Shown here piece after piece: positions 1 through 9,486 of a DNA stretch of 64,000 bases; within the stretch, counting starts at the first letter, position 1; each line of letters begins with the position of its first letter. A program made the translations under genes and the position numbers. The stretch lies in NCBI GenBank assembly GCA_024401335.1, contig JAKSLH010000002.1, positions 62,001 to 126,000 on the forward strand. The letters run 5' to 3'. The notes under the pieces were generated by a model. The model was not told where the DNA came from, ran no database searches, and saw only the letters and a list, made by a program, of their open reading frames with translations. This DNA is from Bacteroidales bacterium (GTDB lineage Bacteria > Bacteroidota > Bacteroidia > Bacteroidales > Marinilabiliaceae).

Positions 1-395
1 GTCCTAAGGGCGGCCCTGGTATGCAGGAGATGCTCTATCCTACATCATATATCAAGTCTATGCACCTCGGTAAGGAGTGCGCCCTCATCACTGACGGTCG
101 TTTCTCTGGCGGTACATCTGGTTTGTCTATTGGTCACGTCTCACCTGAGGCTGCTGCCGGTGGTAACATCGGTTTGATTAAGGACGGTGATATAATCGAT
201 ATCAATATCCCAGAGCGTACTATTAGCGTCAAGGTCAGCGATGAAGAGTTGGCTGCACGTCGCGAAGAGGAACTTAAGCGTGGCAAGAAGGCCTTCACAG
301 CTCCAGTACGTGTACGTGAGGTTTCTAAGGCTCTCCGTTCTTACGCTGCAATGGTAAGCTCGGCAGATAAGGGTGCAGTAAGAATCATAGACTAA
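1..395 (+). CDS. ilvD: Dihydroxy-acid dehydratase, C-terminal part (5' end outside window)
   Basis: The frame is open from the window edge and reads [16 protein letters not shown], a conserved stretch near the IlvD C-terminus, followed by [22 protein letters not shown], also family-typical. About 130 residues are visible; the Fe-S ligands and N-terminal three quarters lie upstream. IlvD dehydrates dihydroxy-acids to 2-keto acids in valine, leucine and isoleucine synthesis. ilvB and ilvN follow on the same strand, which fits an ilvDBN operon. The first ATG visible (position 21) is internal, not the start. Confidence 0.97.
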   Translation, partial: PKGGPGMQEMLYPTSYIKSMHLGKECALITDGRFSGGTSGLSIGHVSPEAAAGGNIGLIKDGDIIDINIPERTISVKVSDEELAARREEELKRGKKAFTAPVRVREVSKALRSYAAMVSSADKGAVRIID

Positions 396-400
396 TAAAG

Positions 401-428
401 AGTTAAGAATTAAGAGTTAAGAATTAAG
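401..428. repeat. Four tandem 7-bp units (AGTTAAG/AATTAAG alternating)
   Basis: In the ilvD-ilvB spacer, AGTTAAG and AATTAAG alternate twice without gaps. A second four-unit heptad array with related sequence lies at 22532-22559 between argC and argD. Function unknown; no strong hairpin is formed. Confidence 0.85.
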
Positions 429-482
429 AGGTTTGAGTAAATGTCTCTGGCCTCTTAGTCTTATTGACTTAAGTAAAAATAT

Positions 483-2174
483 ATGGCAGAGAAGATAACA
501 GGTGCAGAGGCGTTGATGCGAGCATTGGAGCATGAGGGTGTAAACACACTCTTCGGCTATCCTGGCGGTGCTATTATGCCGACATACGACGCTCTCTATG
601 ATCATAAGAAGACATTAAACCACGTGCTTGTGCGTCATGAACAGGGTGCAGTGCATGCTGCCCAGGGTTATGCACGCGTAAGCGGAAAGGTTGGTTGTGC
701 AATAGTAACCAGCGGTCCAGGTGCTACAAATACCATAACTGGCGTTGCAGATGCAATGATTGATTCAACTCCTATCGTCGTCATCTGCGGACAGGTGGGC
801 GTGGCTATGCTTGGTACTGATGCCTTTCAGGAGGTTGATGTCGTTGGTGTGACACAGCCTGTTACCAAGTGGAGCTATCAGATACGTCGTCCTGAAGATG
901 TTGCATGGGCTGTTAGCCGTGCTTTCTACATCGCTCGTAATGGACGTCCTGGCCCTGTGGTACTCGACTTCGCCAAGAACGCTCAGACTGGTATGGTCGA
1001 ATTTGAACCTGCCAATGTCGACTTCATACGTAGCTACGATCCATATCCTCGTATCAATAAGGAGGCTATAGAGAAGGCTGCCCGCATGATCAACAATAGT
1101 GTCAAGCCTTTTGCTCTGCTCGGTCAGGGTGTTGAACTTGGCAACGCTTGTGATGAGGTGCGTGCTTTCCTCGAGAAGGCTCAGATTCCTTTCGGTACTA
1201 CATTCCTCGGCTTGAGCGATATGCCTTCCGATCACCCTCTCAACATGGGTATTCTCGGTATGCATGGTAACCTCGGCCCTAACGTCATGACCAATCAGTG
1301 CGACCTTCTCATCGCTATAGGTATGCGTTTCGACGACCGTGTGACTGGTAATCTGGCTACCTACGCTAAGCAGGCTAAGATAATCCACTTCGATATCGAC
1401 GAGTCTGAGTTCAACAAGAATGTCAAGATCGATGTCGCTGTTCATGGCGACTGCAAGGAGTCTATCCCTGAAATCACTGCTCTTGTTGATGAGGCAAAGC
1501 ATGACTCATGGATATCTGGTTTCAAGCCATACGCAGAAAAGGAATATAATAAGGTTATCAATAAGGCTATCAACCCTACTGAGGGGCCACTTCTCATGGG
1601 TGAGGTTGTAAGCCGTGTCACTGAGGCTACTGGCAACAAGGCCATCATGGTTACCGACGTGGGTCAGAACCAGCTCTTTGCCTGCCGTTATTTCAAGTTC
1701 AGCCAGCCTCGTTCTGTTGTCACCTCTGGTGGTATGGGCACGATGGGCTTCGGCTTGCCTGCCGGTATAGGCGCAGCTTTTGGTGCACCAGACAGAACCG
1801 TTTGCGTGTTCTGTGGTGATGGCGGCTTGCAGATGACAATACAGGAGCTCGGCACAATAATGGAGCAGGGCGCACCGGTGAAGATAATTCTGATGAACAA
1901 CAACTTCCTTGGCAATGTACGCCAGTGGCAGGAGATGTTCTTCCATCACCGCTATTCATTCACACCTATGGACAACCCTGACTATGAGCTCATAGCCAAG
2001 GGCTACCGCATACCATCGAAGACTGTTGTTGACAGAGCCGACTTGGCTGCGGGCATACAGGAGATGTTGGCAACACCTGGTCCATTCCTCTTGCAGTGCG
2101 CGATAAAGGAGGAAGACAATGTGTTCCCTATGACCCCTCCAGGTGCAAATGTTGATGAGATGTTGTTAGGATAA
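483..2174 (+). CDS. ilvB: Acetolactate synthase, large (catalytic) subunit
   Basis: Thiamine-diphosphate enzyme that condenses pyruvate with pyruvate or 2-ketobutyrate, the first common step of branched-chain amino acid synthesis. The 563-residue length is normal. The N-terminal TPP domain carries the catalytic glutamate (RHEQGAVHAAQGYAR, Glu53). The central domain follows. The C-terminal TPP domain has the metal/TPP motif GDGG at about residue 444 with the paired NNN about 25 residues later, then FLGNVRQWQE. It starts 87 bp after ilvD, across a heptad repeat array, and is followed 17 bp later by the regulatory subunit gene. Confidence 0.97.
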   Translation: MAEKITGAEALMRALEHEGVNTLFGYPGGAIMPTYDALYDHKKTLNHVLVRHEQGAVHAAQGYARVSGKVGCAIVTSGPGATNTITGVADAMIDSTPIVVICGQVGVAMLGTDAFQEVDVVGVTQPVTKWSYQIRRPEDVAWAVSRAFYIARNGRPGPVVLDFAKNAQTGMVEFEPANVDFIRSYDPYPRINKEAIEKAARMINNSVKPFALLGQGVELGNACDEVRAFLEKAQIPFGTTFLGLSDMPSDHPLNMGILGMHGNLGPNVMTNQCDLLIAIGMRFDDRVTGNLATYAKQAKIIHFDIDESEFNKNVKIDVAVHGDCKESIPEITALVDEAKHDSWISGFKPYAEKEYNKVINKAINPTEGPLLMGEVVSRVTEATGNKAIMVTDVGQNQLFACRYFKFSQPRSVVTSGGMGTMGFGLPAGIGAAFGAPDRTVCVFCGDGGLQMTIQELGTIMEQGAPVKIILMNNNFLGNVRQWQEMFFHHRYSFTPMDNPDYELIAKGYRIPSKTVVDRADLAAGIQEMLATPGPFLLQCAIKEEDNVFPMTPPGANVDEMLLG

Positions 2175-2191
2175 CAAAACCTGTCAGAAGG

Positions 2192-2899
2192 ATGCAGCAA
2201 GAGCAGTGCCCTATGGGCGACTATAAGAAGGTTGGCGGCCAGTGTGGCGACTGTTCTACATGCGGCAAATGCGATAGAGCATTGAAGCGAGGCGAGCGTC
2301 CTGCTGAGAAGGTGAAAAAAGTAGAACCGATTATGGAACAAGATAATAGCACTAAGTTATATACATTTCTGATATATTCTGAGAATATAGCAGGTTTGCT
2401 GTCGCAGATATCTGCGGTCTTTACCCGACGACAGGTTAACATAGAGACACTCAACGTATGTGCCAGCAGCACTCCAGGTGTGCATAAATACACCATCACA
2501 AGTTTCTGTGACGAGGAGATGGCTATCATGCTCACCAAGCAGATGGAGAAGAAGATCGACGTGTTGCGTGCCAACTATTACACCGACGACCAGATCTTCA
2601 TCAACGAGACATGCCTCTTGAAGATAAGCAGTCCAATAATGCTTGCCAACAGTCAGGTGTGCAGCATCGTGCGCCAGTATTCAGCACGTATTGTTGAAGT
2701 GAACCCAACTTACGCCACTATTGAGAAGACAGGCATAACAAGCGACATCCTTGCCCTGTTCAATGCACTTAACACAATACCAGAGTGCGTACTCCAGTTC
2801 GTCCGCTCAGGCCGTATTGCCATCACCAAGTCAAAGGTGGAGCACCTCGACCGTTACCTCGCCGAACGCGAGGTCCGCAGAAAGGAAGAGAGAAGATAA
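2192..2899 (+). CDS. ilvN: Acetolactate synthase small (regulatory) subunit with Cys-rich N-terminal extension
   Basis: The ACT domain begins near residue 54 (LYTFLIYSENIAGLLSQISAVF) and the usual small-subunit C-terminal region follows. It should bind valine and activate IlvB. The first ATG gives 235 residues, about 47 more than is usual; the ATG at 2333 (MEQDNSTK) would give a family-length protein. The extra segment is open, fills the gap after ilvB, and contains four cysteines spaced CxxCxxCxxC (residues 25-34) followed by a basic stretch. I keep the longer start because the segment reads like coding sequence, but the start is not certain. Confidence 0.9.
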   Translation: MQQEQCPMGDYKKVGGQCGDCSTCGKCDRALKRGERPAEKVKKVEPIMEQDNSTKLYTFLIYSENIAGLLSQISAVFTRRQVNIETLNVCASSTPGVHKYTITSFCDEEMAIMLTKQMEKKIDVLRANYYTDDQIFINETCLLKISSPIMLANSQVCSIVRQYSARIVEVNPTYATIEKTGITSDILALFNALNTIPECVLQFVRSGRIAITKSKVEHLDRYLAEREVRRKEERR

Positions 2900-2923
2900 G
2901 AGCTATTCAATAGCTAATATATA

Positions 2924-2960
2924 AGCCAGACAGCGATATGTTGTCTGGCTTTTTGTTTTT
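2924..2960 (+). terminator. Rho-independent terminator after ilvN
   Basis: Perfect 9-bp stem, AGCCAGACA paired with TGTCTGGCT, 9-nt loop, followed by a T-rich run (2951-2960). It ends the ilvDBN transcript. Confidence 0.93.
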
Positions 2961-3305
2961 GGGTATATGTGTAATCTGTTCGTTCTTTGCAACAGGTGTC
3001 TTTAGTCGACAATAAAACCTCATGCGTCCTTACATAAAACCTCCTTTCAATTAGTTTTACTTACAGAAACACCGTTTAAGCGCTCTTCTATTTATAAAAT
3101 GATGTAAAAAGTAACCTTTAGAGTGTAAATTCTTATATTATTTGTTAAATTATTCTCTATATGTTTTCAGTTTTCAAATTAAGTATCTATATTTGTTTCA
3201 AAATATAAACGAAACACCTGATATTTTTTGATATTATAATTAAAACATCAAATATAGGTGCTTATTGAAATGGAAATAATAAGAAAAAACTAATACACTC
3301 AAGTT
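2961..3305. other. AT-rich spacer upstream of gltB
   Basis: No ORF supported. The region is strongly AT-rich and should hold the gltB promoter. A TATATTTG at 3188-3195 fits the Bacteroidota -7 element, but no TTTG lies at the right distance upstream, so the promoter assignment is weak. If used, it gives a leader of about 100 nt. Confidence 0.5.
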
Positions 3306-6300
3306 ATGATGCAAAAACGTTTACCAAAGGCTCAGGGATTATATGATCCGCAAAATGAGCATGACGCGTGCGGTGTCGGTTTTGTAGCCAACATTAAAGG
3401 TGAAAAGACAAACGACATCATTCGTCGTGGCTTACAGGTGAATGTCAACATGACACACCGTGGAGCTGAGGGCGCCGATGACAAGTCGGGTGATGGTGCA
3501 GGTATACTCATGCAGTTGCCTCATGAATTTTTTAAGGCGTTAGTGCCTGATCTTCCTGAAGAGGGTAGATATGCTTCAGGTCTTGTATTTGTTCCTAAGA
3601 ACGAATCGGCCGCACAGAAGTGCATAGAAACATTGAACTCATGCATAGCAAGCGAGGGTCTCGAAGTTATCTGCTATCGTGATGTTCCTGTTAATAGCAG
3701 CTGCGTAGGCGAGATTGCTTTGCGTAACGAACCTCGCATTGTTCAGGTGTTTGTTGCCAGCCATGGCGAAGAGACCGATAAGTTTGAACGTAAGCTTTAC
3801 CTCGTTCGTAAGCAGGCAGAAATAAAGGTTAGAAACAGTAATATCATTGACAAGGAGTCTTACTATGTAGTGTCTCTTTCGTCAAAGACATTCATATATA
3901 AGGGAATGCTTACACCAAGTCAGCTTGGTGAATACTTCCTCGATTTCAAGGACACAAGAATGAAGAGTGCCATCGCTGTGGTTCACTCTCGTTTCTCTAC
4001 TAACACATTCCCTACATGGGATTTGGCTCAGCCTTTCCGTATGTTGGCCCATAACGGTGAGATCAACACAATCCGTGGTAACCGACTCTGGATGCAGGCT
4101 CGTGAGGGTCTTCTCCAGTCCGACCTCTTCGGTGACGACCTTAAGAAGGTGTTCCCTATCGTTGAGCCTAACATGAGTGACTCTGCTTCACTCGATAACG
4201 TATTCGAATTCCTCGTGCAGGCTGGCCGTACATTGCCACATGCGTTGACAATGATGGTGCCTGAATCATGGAACTCCAAGAACCCTATCCCTGACAGCCT
4301 CAAGGCTTATTATGAATACCACTCGACTATCATGGAGCCATGGGATGGCCCTGCTGCTCTCGTATTCACTGATGGTCGTTATGTAGGTGGTACTCTCGAC
4401 CGCAACGGTCTCCGTCCTTCTCGTTATATCATCACTAAGAACGACATGATTGTCATGGGTTCTGAGGTTGGTGTTCAGGTATTTGATCCAGAAGAGATTA
4501 AGGAGAAGGGCCGTCTCCGTCCTGGTAAGCTTCTCCTCGTAGATACTCAGCTCGGTACAATCATCCCTGATGACGAGGCTAAGCTTCAGTTGGCACGTAT
4601 GCATCCTTATGAGAACTGGCTTAAGAACAACCGTTTCTCACTCGATGATATCGAGAGCGAGGTTAAGTCGCCTGTTGCTCTTGTAGGTGATAAATATGAT
4701 GTCTATAAGAAGGTGTTCGGATATAACAAGGAAGACTTCAATGTGACTATCGCTCCAATGGCTAATACTGGCAACGAGCCAGCATCGTCAATGGGTAACG
4801 ATACTCCTATCGCTGCTTTCAGCGATAAGCCACAGAACCTCTTCTTGTATTTCCGCCAGACATTTGCTCAGGTAACCAACCCTCCTATCGACTCTATCCG
4901 TGAGGGTCTTGTGATGTCACTTACTCACTACATCGGTTCTATCCAGGGTAACCTCTTGGCTGAAGAACCACTGCAGTGCCGTACATTGAAGTTCGAGAGC
5001 CCTCTCATTACTAATACCGACCTTGCTAAGATACGTGACGACCGTAACTCATCGTTTACTCATGTCACTATCCCAATGCTCTTCCCTGTAGGTAGCGGCG
5101 GAATAGGTCTCCAGAACGCATTGAAGAGTATCTGCAAGGCTGCAGAAGATGCAGTAGATGCTCAGAAGAACTATATCATCCTCTCTGATAAGGATGTCAA
5201 CGAGTCAATGGCTCCTATACCATCACTTCTTGCAGTGGCTACTGTTCACCATCATCTGATCCGCGCTAAGAAGCGTATGCAGATTGGTATCATCGTTGAG
5301 ACAGGTGATGCTCGTGAAGTGATGCATTTTGCTCTTCTCCTTGGTTATGGTGCTTCTGTTATTAACCCATACTTCGCATTTGCAACTATCTCGCAGATGA
5401 TTAAGGATGGTAAGATACAGGGCGACTATGTTACTGCTCGCGACAACTATATCCATGCTGTTGATAAGGGTATCCTCAAGATCATGTCTAAGATGGGTAT
5501 CTCTACATTGCTCAGCTACCACGGCGCACAGCAGTTTGAGGCTATCGGTATCTCTGAAGAGGTTATCAATACTAGCTTCGCTGGCACTCCATCTAAGATT
5601 GGTGGTGTAGGCTTCAAGGAGATTGCTCAGGAGGTGGAGATGTTCCACAAGAGAGCTTTCGGCGAGCAGGATTTCGCTGCTTCCGATGTGTTCGATATCG
5701 ACGGCCGCTTCGCATACCGTAAGTATGGTGAGAAGCATGGCTGGAATCCAGAGACTATAGCCCTCTTGCAGTGGGCAACTTCACAGAACGACTACTCTAA
5801 GTTCAAGGAGTTCAGTAAGCAGGTTGAAGCCGACAACAAGGCGCCTCTCTTCATCCGCGGCTTCCTCAAGGTTAAGGATGGCGTTGCTATCGACATCAAT
5901 GAGGTTGAAAGTGAAGAAGAGATAATGAAGCGTTTCGTAACAGGTGCTATGTCATTCGGTGCTATCTCTAAGGAGGCACATGAGGCTATGGCTCTTGCGA
6001 TGAATACAATCGGCGGTCGAAGCAACACCGGTGAGGGTGGTGAAGACTCTGCTCGTTTCTCTGGTCCTCTCCGTTCTTCTATCAAGCAGATCGCTTCTGG
6101 CCGTTTCGGTGTGACTAACAACTATCTTGTAAATGCTGATGAGCTTCAGATTAAGATTGCCCAGGGCGCTAAGCCTGGTGAGGGTGGTCAGCTACCAGGC
6201 TTCAAGGTTGATAAGGTGATTGCCAAGATGCGTAACTCAACCCCAGGCATCACTCTTATTTCGCCTCCACCTCATCACGATATCTACTCTATCGAGGACC

Positions 6301-7835
6301 TTGCTCAGCTTATCTTCGACCTCAAGTGTACTAACCCTAAGGCTAAGATTAGTGTTAAGCTCGTTTCTGAGAGTGGTGTAGGTACTATCGCCGCTGGTGT
6401 TGCAAAGGCACATGCCGACCTCATCGTCATCTCTGGTGCTGAAGGTGGTACAGGCGCAAGCCCTGCCTCATCTATCAAGCATGCCGGTCTGCCAGTAGAA
6501 ATTGGTCTCGCTGAGACACAGCAGACTCTTGTGATGAACAACCTCCGTGGTCGTGTTAAGCTCCAGACTGACGGTCAGCTTAAGACTGGTCTCGATGTAA
6601 TAAAGATGGCTTGTCTCGGTGCAGAGGAATATGGCTTTGCAACAGCTGCCTTGATAGTATTGGGCTGTGTCATGATGCGTAAGTGTCACCTCAACACTTG
6701 TCCTACTGGTATCGCTACTCAGGATGAGGAACTCCGTAAGCGTTTCATAGGTAAGTCTGACTATATCATCAACTACTTCCGTTTCATCGCTCGTGAGGTT
6801 CGTGAGACATTGGCACAGATCGGTGCTCGTAGCTTGAGCGAGATCATCGGCCGTACAGATCTTCTTGAGCAGGATAAGAACGTGGGTAACTGGAAGACTG
6901 GTGGCATCGATATGTCACGTATCCTTTACTTCAACGAGGCTGGCAAGCGTTTCTCTATCCTTAACAGCGTTGAACAGCAGCATAAGATTGAAGGCGTAAT
7001 GGATTACGACCTCATCAAGCAGGCTGAAATAGCAATACATGGTGGTCAGAGAGTTTGGATCTCAAAGAACATCAACAACGTTGACCGTACAGTAGGTGCA
7101 ATGCTCTCGGGCGAGATATCTAAGGTTTACGGTGAAGAGGGATTGCCTGAGGATACAATCAATGCAACATTCTTCGGTTCGGCTGGTCAGAGCTTCGGTG
7201 CTTTCTTGGCTAAGGGTGTTACCTTCCGTCTCGAGGGTGAATCAAACGACTACCTCGGTAAGGGTCTTTCTGGTGGTAAGATTATCGTTGTTCCTCCTGT
7301 TGGTAGCAAGTTCGTTCCAGAAAAGAATATCATCACAGGTAATACACTGATGTATGGTGCTACTTCTGGTTTCGTTTCAATTCGTGGTGTCGCAGGTGAA
7401 CGTTTCGCTGTTCGTAACTCTGGTGCAACAGCTGTTGTTGAAGGTGCTGGTGACCACTGCTGTGAATATATGACAGGTGGACGCGTTGTAGTGCTCGGCA
7501 AGACAGGACGTAACTTCGCTGCAGGTATGAGCGGCGGTATCGCTTATGTGCTCGATGAGAATGGTGACTTCGACTACTATTGCAACAAGGGTCTTGTAGA
7601 TCTTTGCAAGATAGAGGATAAGGACGACGTACTCGAGCTTCAGAGCATACTCAACAAGCACTTGCTCTATACTAACTCTGCTAAGTGCCGTACAGTGCTC
7701 TCTAACTGGAGCCGCTATGTGAACAAGTTCGTTAAGGTTATTCCATTCGAATACAAGAAGGTGCTCGAAGAGAAGAAGCTCAAGGAACTTGAGGAGAAGA
7801 TCAAGCACACAGCAGCACCAAACATTCACGAGTAA
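3306..7835 (+). CDS. gltB: Glutamate synthase, large (alpha) subunit
   Basis: Transfers the glutamine amide to 2-oxoglutarate; together with GltD it makes two glutamates. The 1509-residue length is normal. A short propeptide precedes the Ntn-type nucleophile Cys22 (HDACGVGF), which implies cleavage before this Cys. The glutaminase domain is followed by the central domain and the FMN-binding synthase domain (GEGGEDSARF, PGEGGQLPG, SGAEGGTGASP). The 3Fe-4S ligands are Cys1121, Cys1127 and Cys1132. A C-terminal beta-helix domain ends the protein. gltD follows after 94 bp with a hairpin in the gap. Confidence 0.97.
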   Translation: MMQKRLPKAQGLYDPQNEHDACGVGFVANIKGEKTNDIIRRGLQVNVNMTHRGAEGADDKSGDGAGILMQLPHEFFKALVPDLPEEGRYASGLVFVPKNESAAQKCIETLNSCIASEGLEVICYRDVPVNSSCVGEIALRNEPRIVQVFVASHGEETDKFERKLYLVRKQAEIKVRNSNIIDKESYYVVSLSSKTFIYKGMLTPSQLGEYFLDFKDTRMKSAIAVVHSRFSTNTFPTWDLAQPFRMLAHNGEINTIRGNRLWMQAREGLLQSDLFGDDLKKVFPIVEPNMSDSASLDNVFEFLVQAGRTLPHALTMMVPESWNSKNPIPDSLKAYYEYHSTIMEPWDGPAALVFTDGRYVGGTLDRNGLRPSRYIITKNDMIVMGSEVGVQVFDPEEIKEKGRLRPGKLLLVDTQLGTIIPDDEAKLQLARMHPYENWLKNNRFSLDDIESEVKSPVALVGDKYDVYKKVFGYNKEDFNVTIAPMANTGNEPASSMGNDTPIAAFSDKPQNLFLYFRQTFAQVTNPPIDSIREGLVMSLTHYIGSIQGNLLAEEPLQCRTLKFESPLITNTDLAKIRDDRNSSFTHVTIPMLFPVGSGGIGLQNALKSICKAAEDAVDAQKNYIILSDKDVNESMAPIPSLLAVATVHHHLIRAKKRMQIGIIVETGDAREVMHFALLLGYGASVINPYFAFATISQMIKDGKIQGDYVTARDNYIHAVDKGILKIMSKMGISTLLSYHGAQQFEAIGISEEVINTSFAGTPSKIGGVGFKEIAQEVEMFHKRAFGEQDFAASDVFDIDGRFAYRKYGEKHGWNPETIALLQWATSQNDYSKFKEFSKQVEADNKAPLFIRGFLKVKDGVAIDINEVESEEEIMKRFVTGAMSFGAISKEAHEAMALAMNTIGGRSNTGEGGEDSARFSGPLRSSIKQIASGRFGVTNNYLVNADELQIKIAQGAKPGEGGQLPGFKVDKVIAKMRNSTPGITLISPPPHHDIYSIEDLAQLIFDLKCTNPKAKISVKLVSESGVGTIAAGVAKAHADLIVISGAEGGTGASPASSIKHAGLPVEIGLAETQQTLVMNNLRGRVKLQTDGQLKTGLDVIKMACLGAEEYGFATAALIVLGCVMMRKCHLNTCPTGIATQDEELRKRFIGKSDYIINYFRFIAREVRETLAQIGARSLSEIIGRTDLLEQDKNVGNWKTGGIDMSRILYFNEAGKRFSILNSVEQQHKIEGVMDYDLIKQAEIAIHGGQRVWISKNINNVDRTVGAMLSGEISKVYGEEGLPEDTINATFFGSAGQSFGAFLAKGVTFRLEGESNDYLGKGLSGGKIIVVPPVGSKFVPEKNIITGNTLMYGATSGFVSIRGVAGERFAVRNSGATAVVEGAGDHCCEYMTGGRVVVLGKTGRNFAAGMSGGIAYVLDENGDFDYYCNKGLVDLCKIEDKDDVLELQSILNKHLLYTNSAKCRTVLSNWSRYVNKFVKVIPFEYKKVLEEKKLKELEEKIKHTAAPNIHE

Positions 7836-7871
7836 TTGACAAATTAATTAAAAATCCGGATTATGGTTGAG

Positions 7872-7898
7872 GTGAGAGTCCTTGACAAAGGCTCTCAC
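7872..7898 (+). other. Intercistronic hairpin between gltB and gltD
   Basis: GTGAGAG pairs with CTCTCAC (7 bp), extended inside by CCTT/AAGG after one mismatch. No T-run follows, so it is not a typical terminator. It may protect or process the mRNA end and set the GltB:GltD ratio. Confidence 0.55.
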
Positions 7899-7929
7899 TC
7901 TTAAACCAAAATTCTTAATTATAAAGATC

Positions 7930-9360
7930 ATGGGAGATCCACGAGGATTTATGAAAGTCGAGCGCAAAGAGGGTGGCTACCGTCCACTTGCTGAGCGCAT
8001 AGAAGACTATAGCGAGGTTGAACAGACCTTGAATGAAAACGACAGAATGCTCCAGGCATCACGCTGTATGGATTGCGGTGTGCCTTTCTGCCACTGGGCT
8101 TGCCCACTTGGCAATAAGACTCCTGAATGGCAGGATGCTGCATACAAAGGTGACTGGGAGCTTGCATATAACATATTACACTCTACAAGTAACTTCCCTG
8201 AGTTTACTGGCCGAATCTGCCCTGCTCTTTGTGAGAAGTCATGTACATTGGCTGTTCACAACGAGGCGGTGACAATTCGCGAGAACGAGGCTGCTGTTGC
8301 TGAGCATGCTTTCAATCTCGGCATCGTGAAGCCACGCATACCAGCAAAGCGCACTGGCAAGAAGGTGGCTGTTATCGGTGGTGGCCCTGCAGGTCTGGCT
8401 TGTGCCGACTTGCTTAACCAGGCTGGTCACTCGGTGACTGTATTTGAAAAGAACAATGCCGTGGGCGGTCTTCTCCGCTATGGTATTCCTGACTTCAAGC
8501 TCTCTAAGAAGGTTATCGACCGCCGTGTGGCTGTGTTGACTGCTGAAGGCATCACTTTCAAGGTTAACCAGGAGGTTGGTGTTAACATGAAGCTCGATAA
8601 GATCAAGAAGGAGTTCGACGCCATCGTTGTTACTATCGGTGCTGGTCAGCCTCGCGACCTTAAGGTTGAGGGCCGTGAATTGAAGGGTGTTCATTTCGCT
8701 CTTGAGTTCCTCCAGCAGCAGAACCATGTGGTTCGCGGTGATGAGGTTAAGGATAAGGACCGCATTCTTGCAACAGGTAAGCCTGTTCTTGTAATCGGTG
8801 GTGGTGATACGGGTTCCGACTGTGTGGGTACTTCTAATCGTCAGAAGGCTCGCTCTGTTATGCAGATCGAGATCATGCCTAAGCCTCCAGTTGACCGCGC
8901 TCCTGGCAACCCATGGCCTTACTGGCCAAATGTCCTCAAGACTACATCTAGCCACAAGGAAGGTTGCGACCGTCGTTGGTTGCTCAACACAAAGCGTTTC
9001 ATTGGTGACGACCAGGGCAATGTGAAGAAGGTTGAGCTCGTAGAGGTGGAATGGAAGAAGGATGCGGCAACAGGCCGTATGCAGATGGTTGAAAAGCCTG
9101 ATTCTACATTCCAGGTTGATGCAGAACTCGTTCTTCTCTGTATGGGCTTTGTGTCTCCAGTACATGAGGGTCTTGTCAACGAACTTGGCGTTGAGTTCGA
9201 CGCACGTGGCAACATCAAGGTCGATGCCAACGGCATGTCTAGCGTTGAAGGTGTGTTCGCTGCTGGCGACGCTGCAACAGGCGCTTCACTCGTTGTTCGT
9301 GCAATAGCTCGCGGTCGTGAGACTGCTAAGGGCGTTCACGAATGGCTCATGAAGAAGTAG
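7930..9360 (+). CDS. gltD: Glutamate synthase, small (beta) subunit
   Basis: FAD/NADPH-binding partner of GltB that feeds electrons to the large subunit. I start at the ATG at 7930 (MGDPRGFMKV), the family-typical start, giving 476 residues; an upstream TTG at 7882 adds unrelated residues encoded by the intercistronic hairpin. The N-terminal Fe-S domain has Cys46, Cys49, Cys54 and Cys58 (CMDCGVPFCHWAC) and a second cluster CPALCEKSC. Two nucleotide-binding motifs follow (VIGGGPAGLACADLL and VIGGGDTGSDCVGTS). A strong terminator lies just downstream. Confidence 0.97.
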   Translation: MGDPRGFMKVERKEGGYRPLAERIEDYSEVEQTLNENDRMLQASRCMDCGVPFCHWACPLGNKTPEWQDAAYKGDWELAYNILHSTSNFPEFTGRICPALCEKSCTLAVHNEAVTIRENEAAVAEHAFNLGIVKPRIPAKRTGKKVAVIGGGPAGLACADLLNQAGHSVTVFEKNNAVGGLLRYGIPDFKLSKKVIDRRVAVLTAEGITFKVNQEVGVNMKLDKIKKEFDAIVVTIGAGQPRDLKVEGRELKGVHFALEFLQQQNHVVRGDEVKDKDRILATGKPVLVIGGGDTGSDCVGTSNRQKARSVMQIEIMPKPPVDRAPGNPWPYWPNVLKTTSSHKEGCDRRWLLNTKRFIGDDQGNVKKVELVEVEWKKDAATGRMQMVEKPDSTFQVDAELVLLCMGFVSPVHEGLVNELGVEFDARGNIKVDANGMSSVEGVFAAGDAATGASLVVRAIARGRETAKGVHEWLMKK

Positions 9361-9390
9361 AAAAACAATTCATCATAACAATTTGAGTAT

Positions 9391-9438
9391 ATTCCACCCA
9401 TTCTAGGGCCGTTGAGGTTCCGGAATGGGTGGAATTTT
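9391..9438 (+). terminator. Rho-independent terminator after gltD
   Basis: Perfect 13-bp stem: ATTCCACCCATTC (9391-9403) pairs with GAATGGGTGGAAT (9423-9435), ending in a short T-run. This T-run also supplies the -33 TTTG of the next promoter. Confidence 0.93.
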
Positions 9439-9466
9439 GCATATTATTAATTTCTGCGTACATTTG
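9436..9466 (+). promoter_or_regulatory. Bacteroidota-type promoter of the ACP-dependent operon
   Basis: TTTG (9436-9439), 19-nt spacer, TACATTTG (9459-9466). This matches the consensus TTTG-N19-21-TAnnTTTG. Transcription should begin near 9471, about 15 nt before the first gene of the operon. Confidence 0.75.
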
Positions 9467-9486
9467 TATCCAAATAGTTTTGACTT

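Noticed and set aside
765-1502. Long minus-strand frame across ilvB
   Set aside because: Antisense shadow of a certain gene; no domain or ribosome binding site of its own. The same holds for long antisense frames across gltB, gltD and the porV gene.
7882-7929. TTG start adding 16 residues to GltD
   Set aside because: The added part is encoded by the intercistronic hairpin and does not fit the family; MGDPRGF at 7930 is the usual start.
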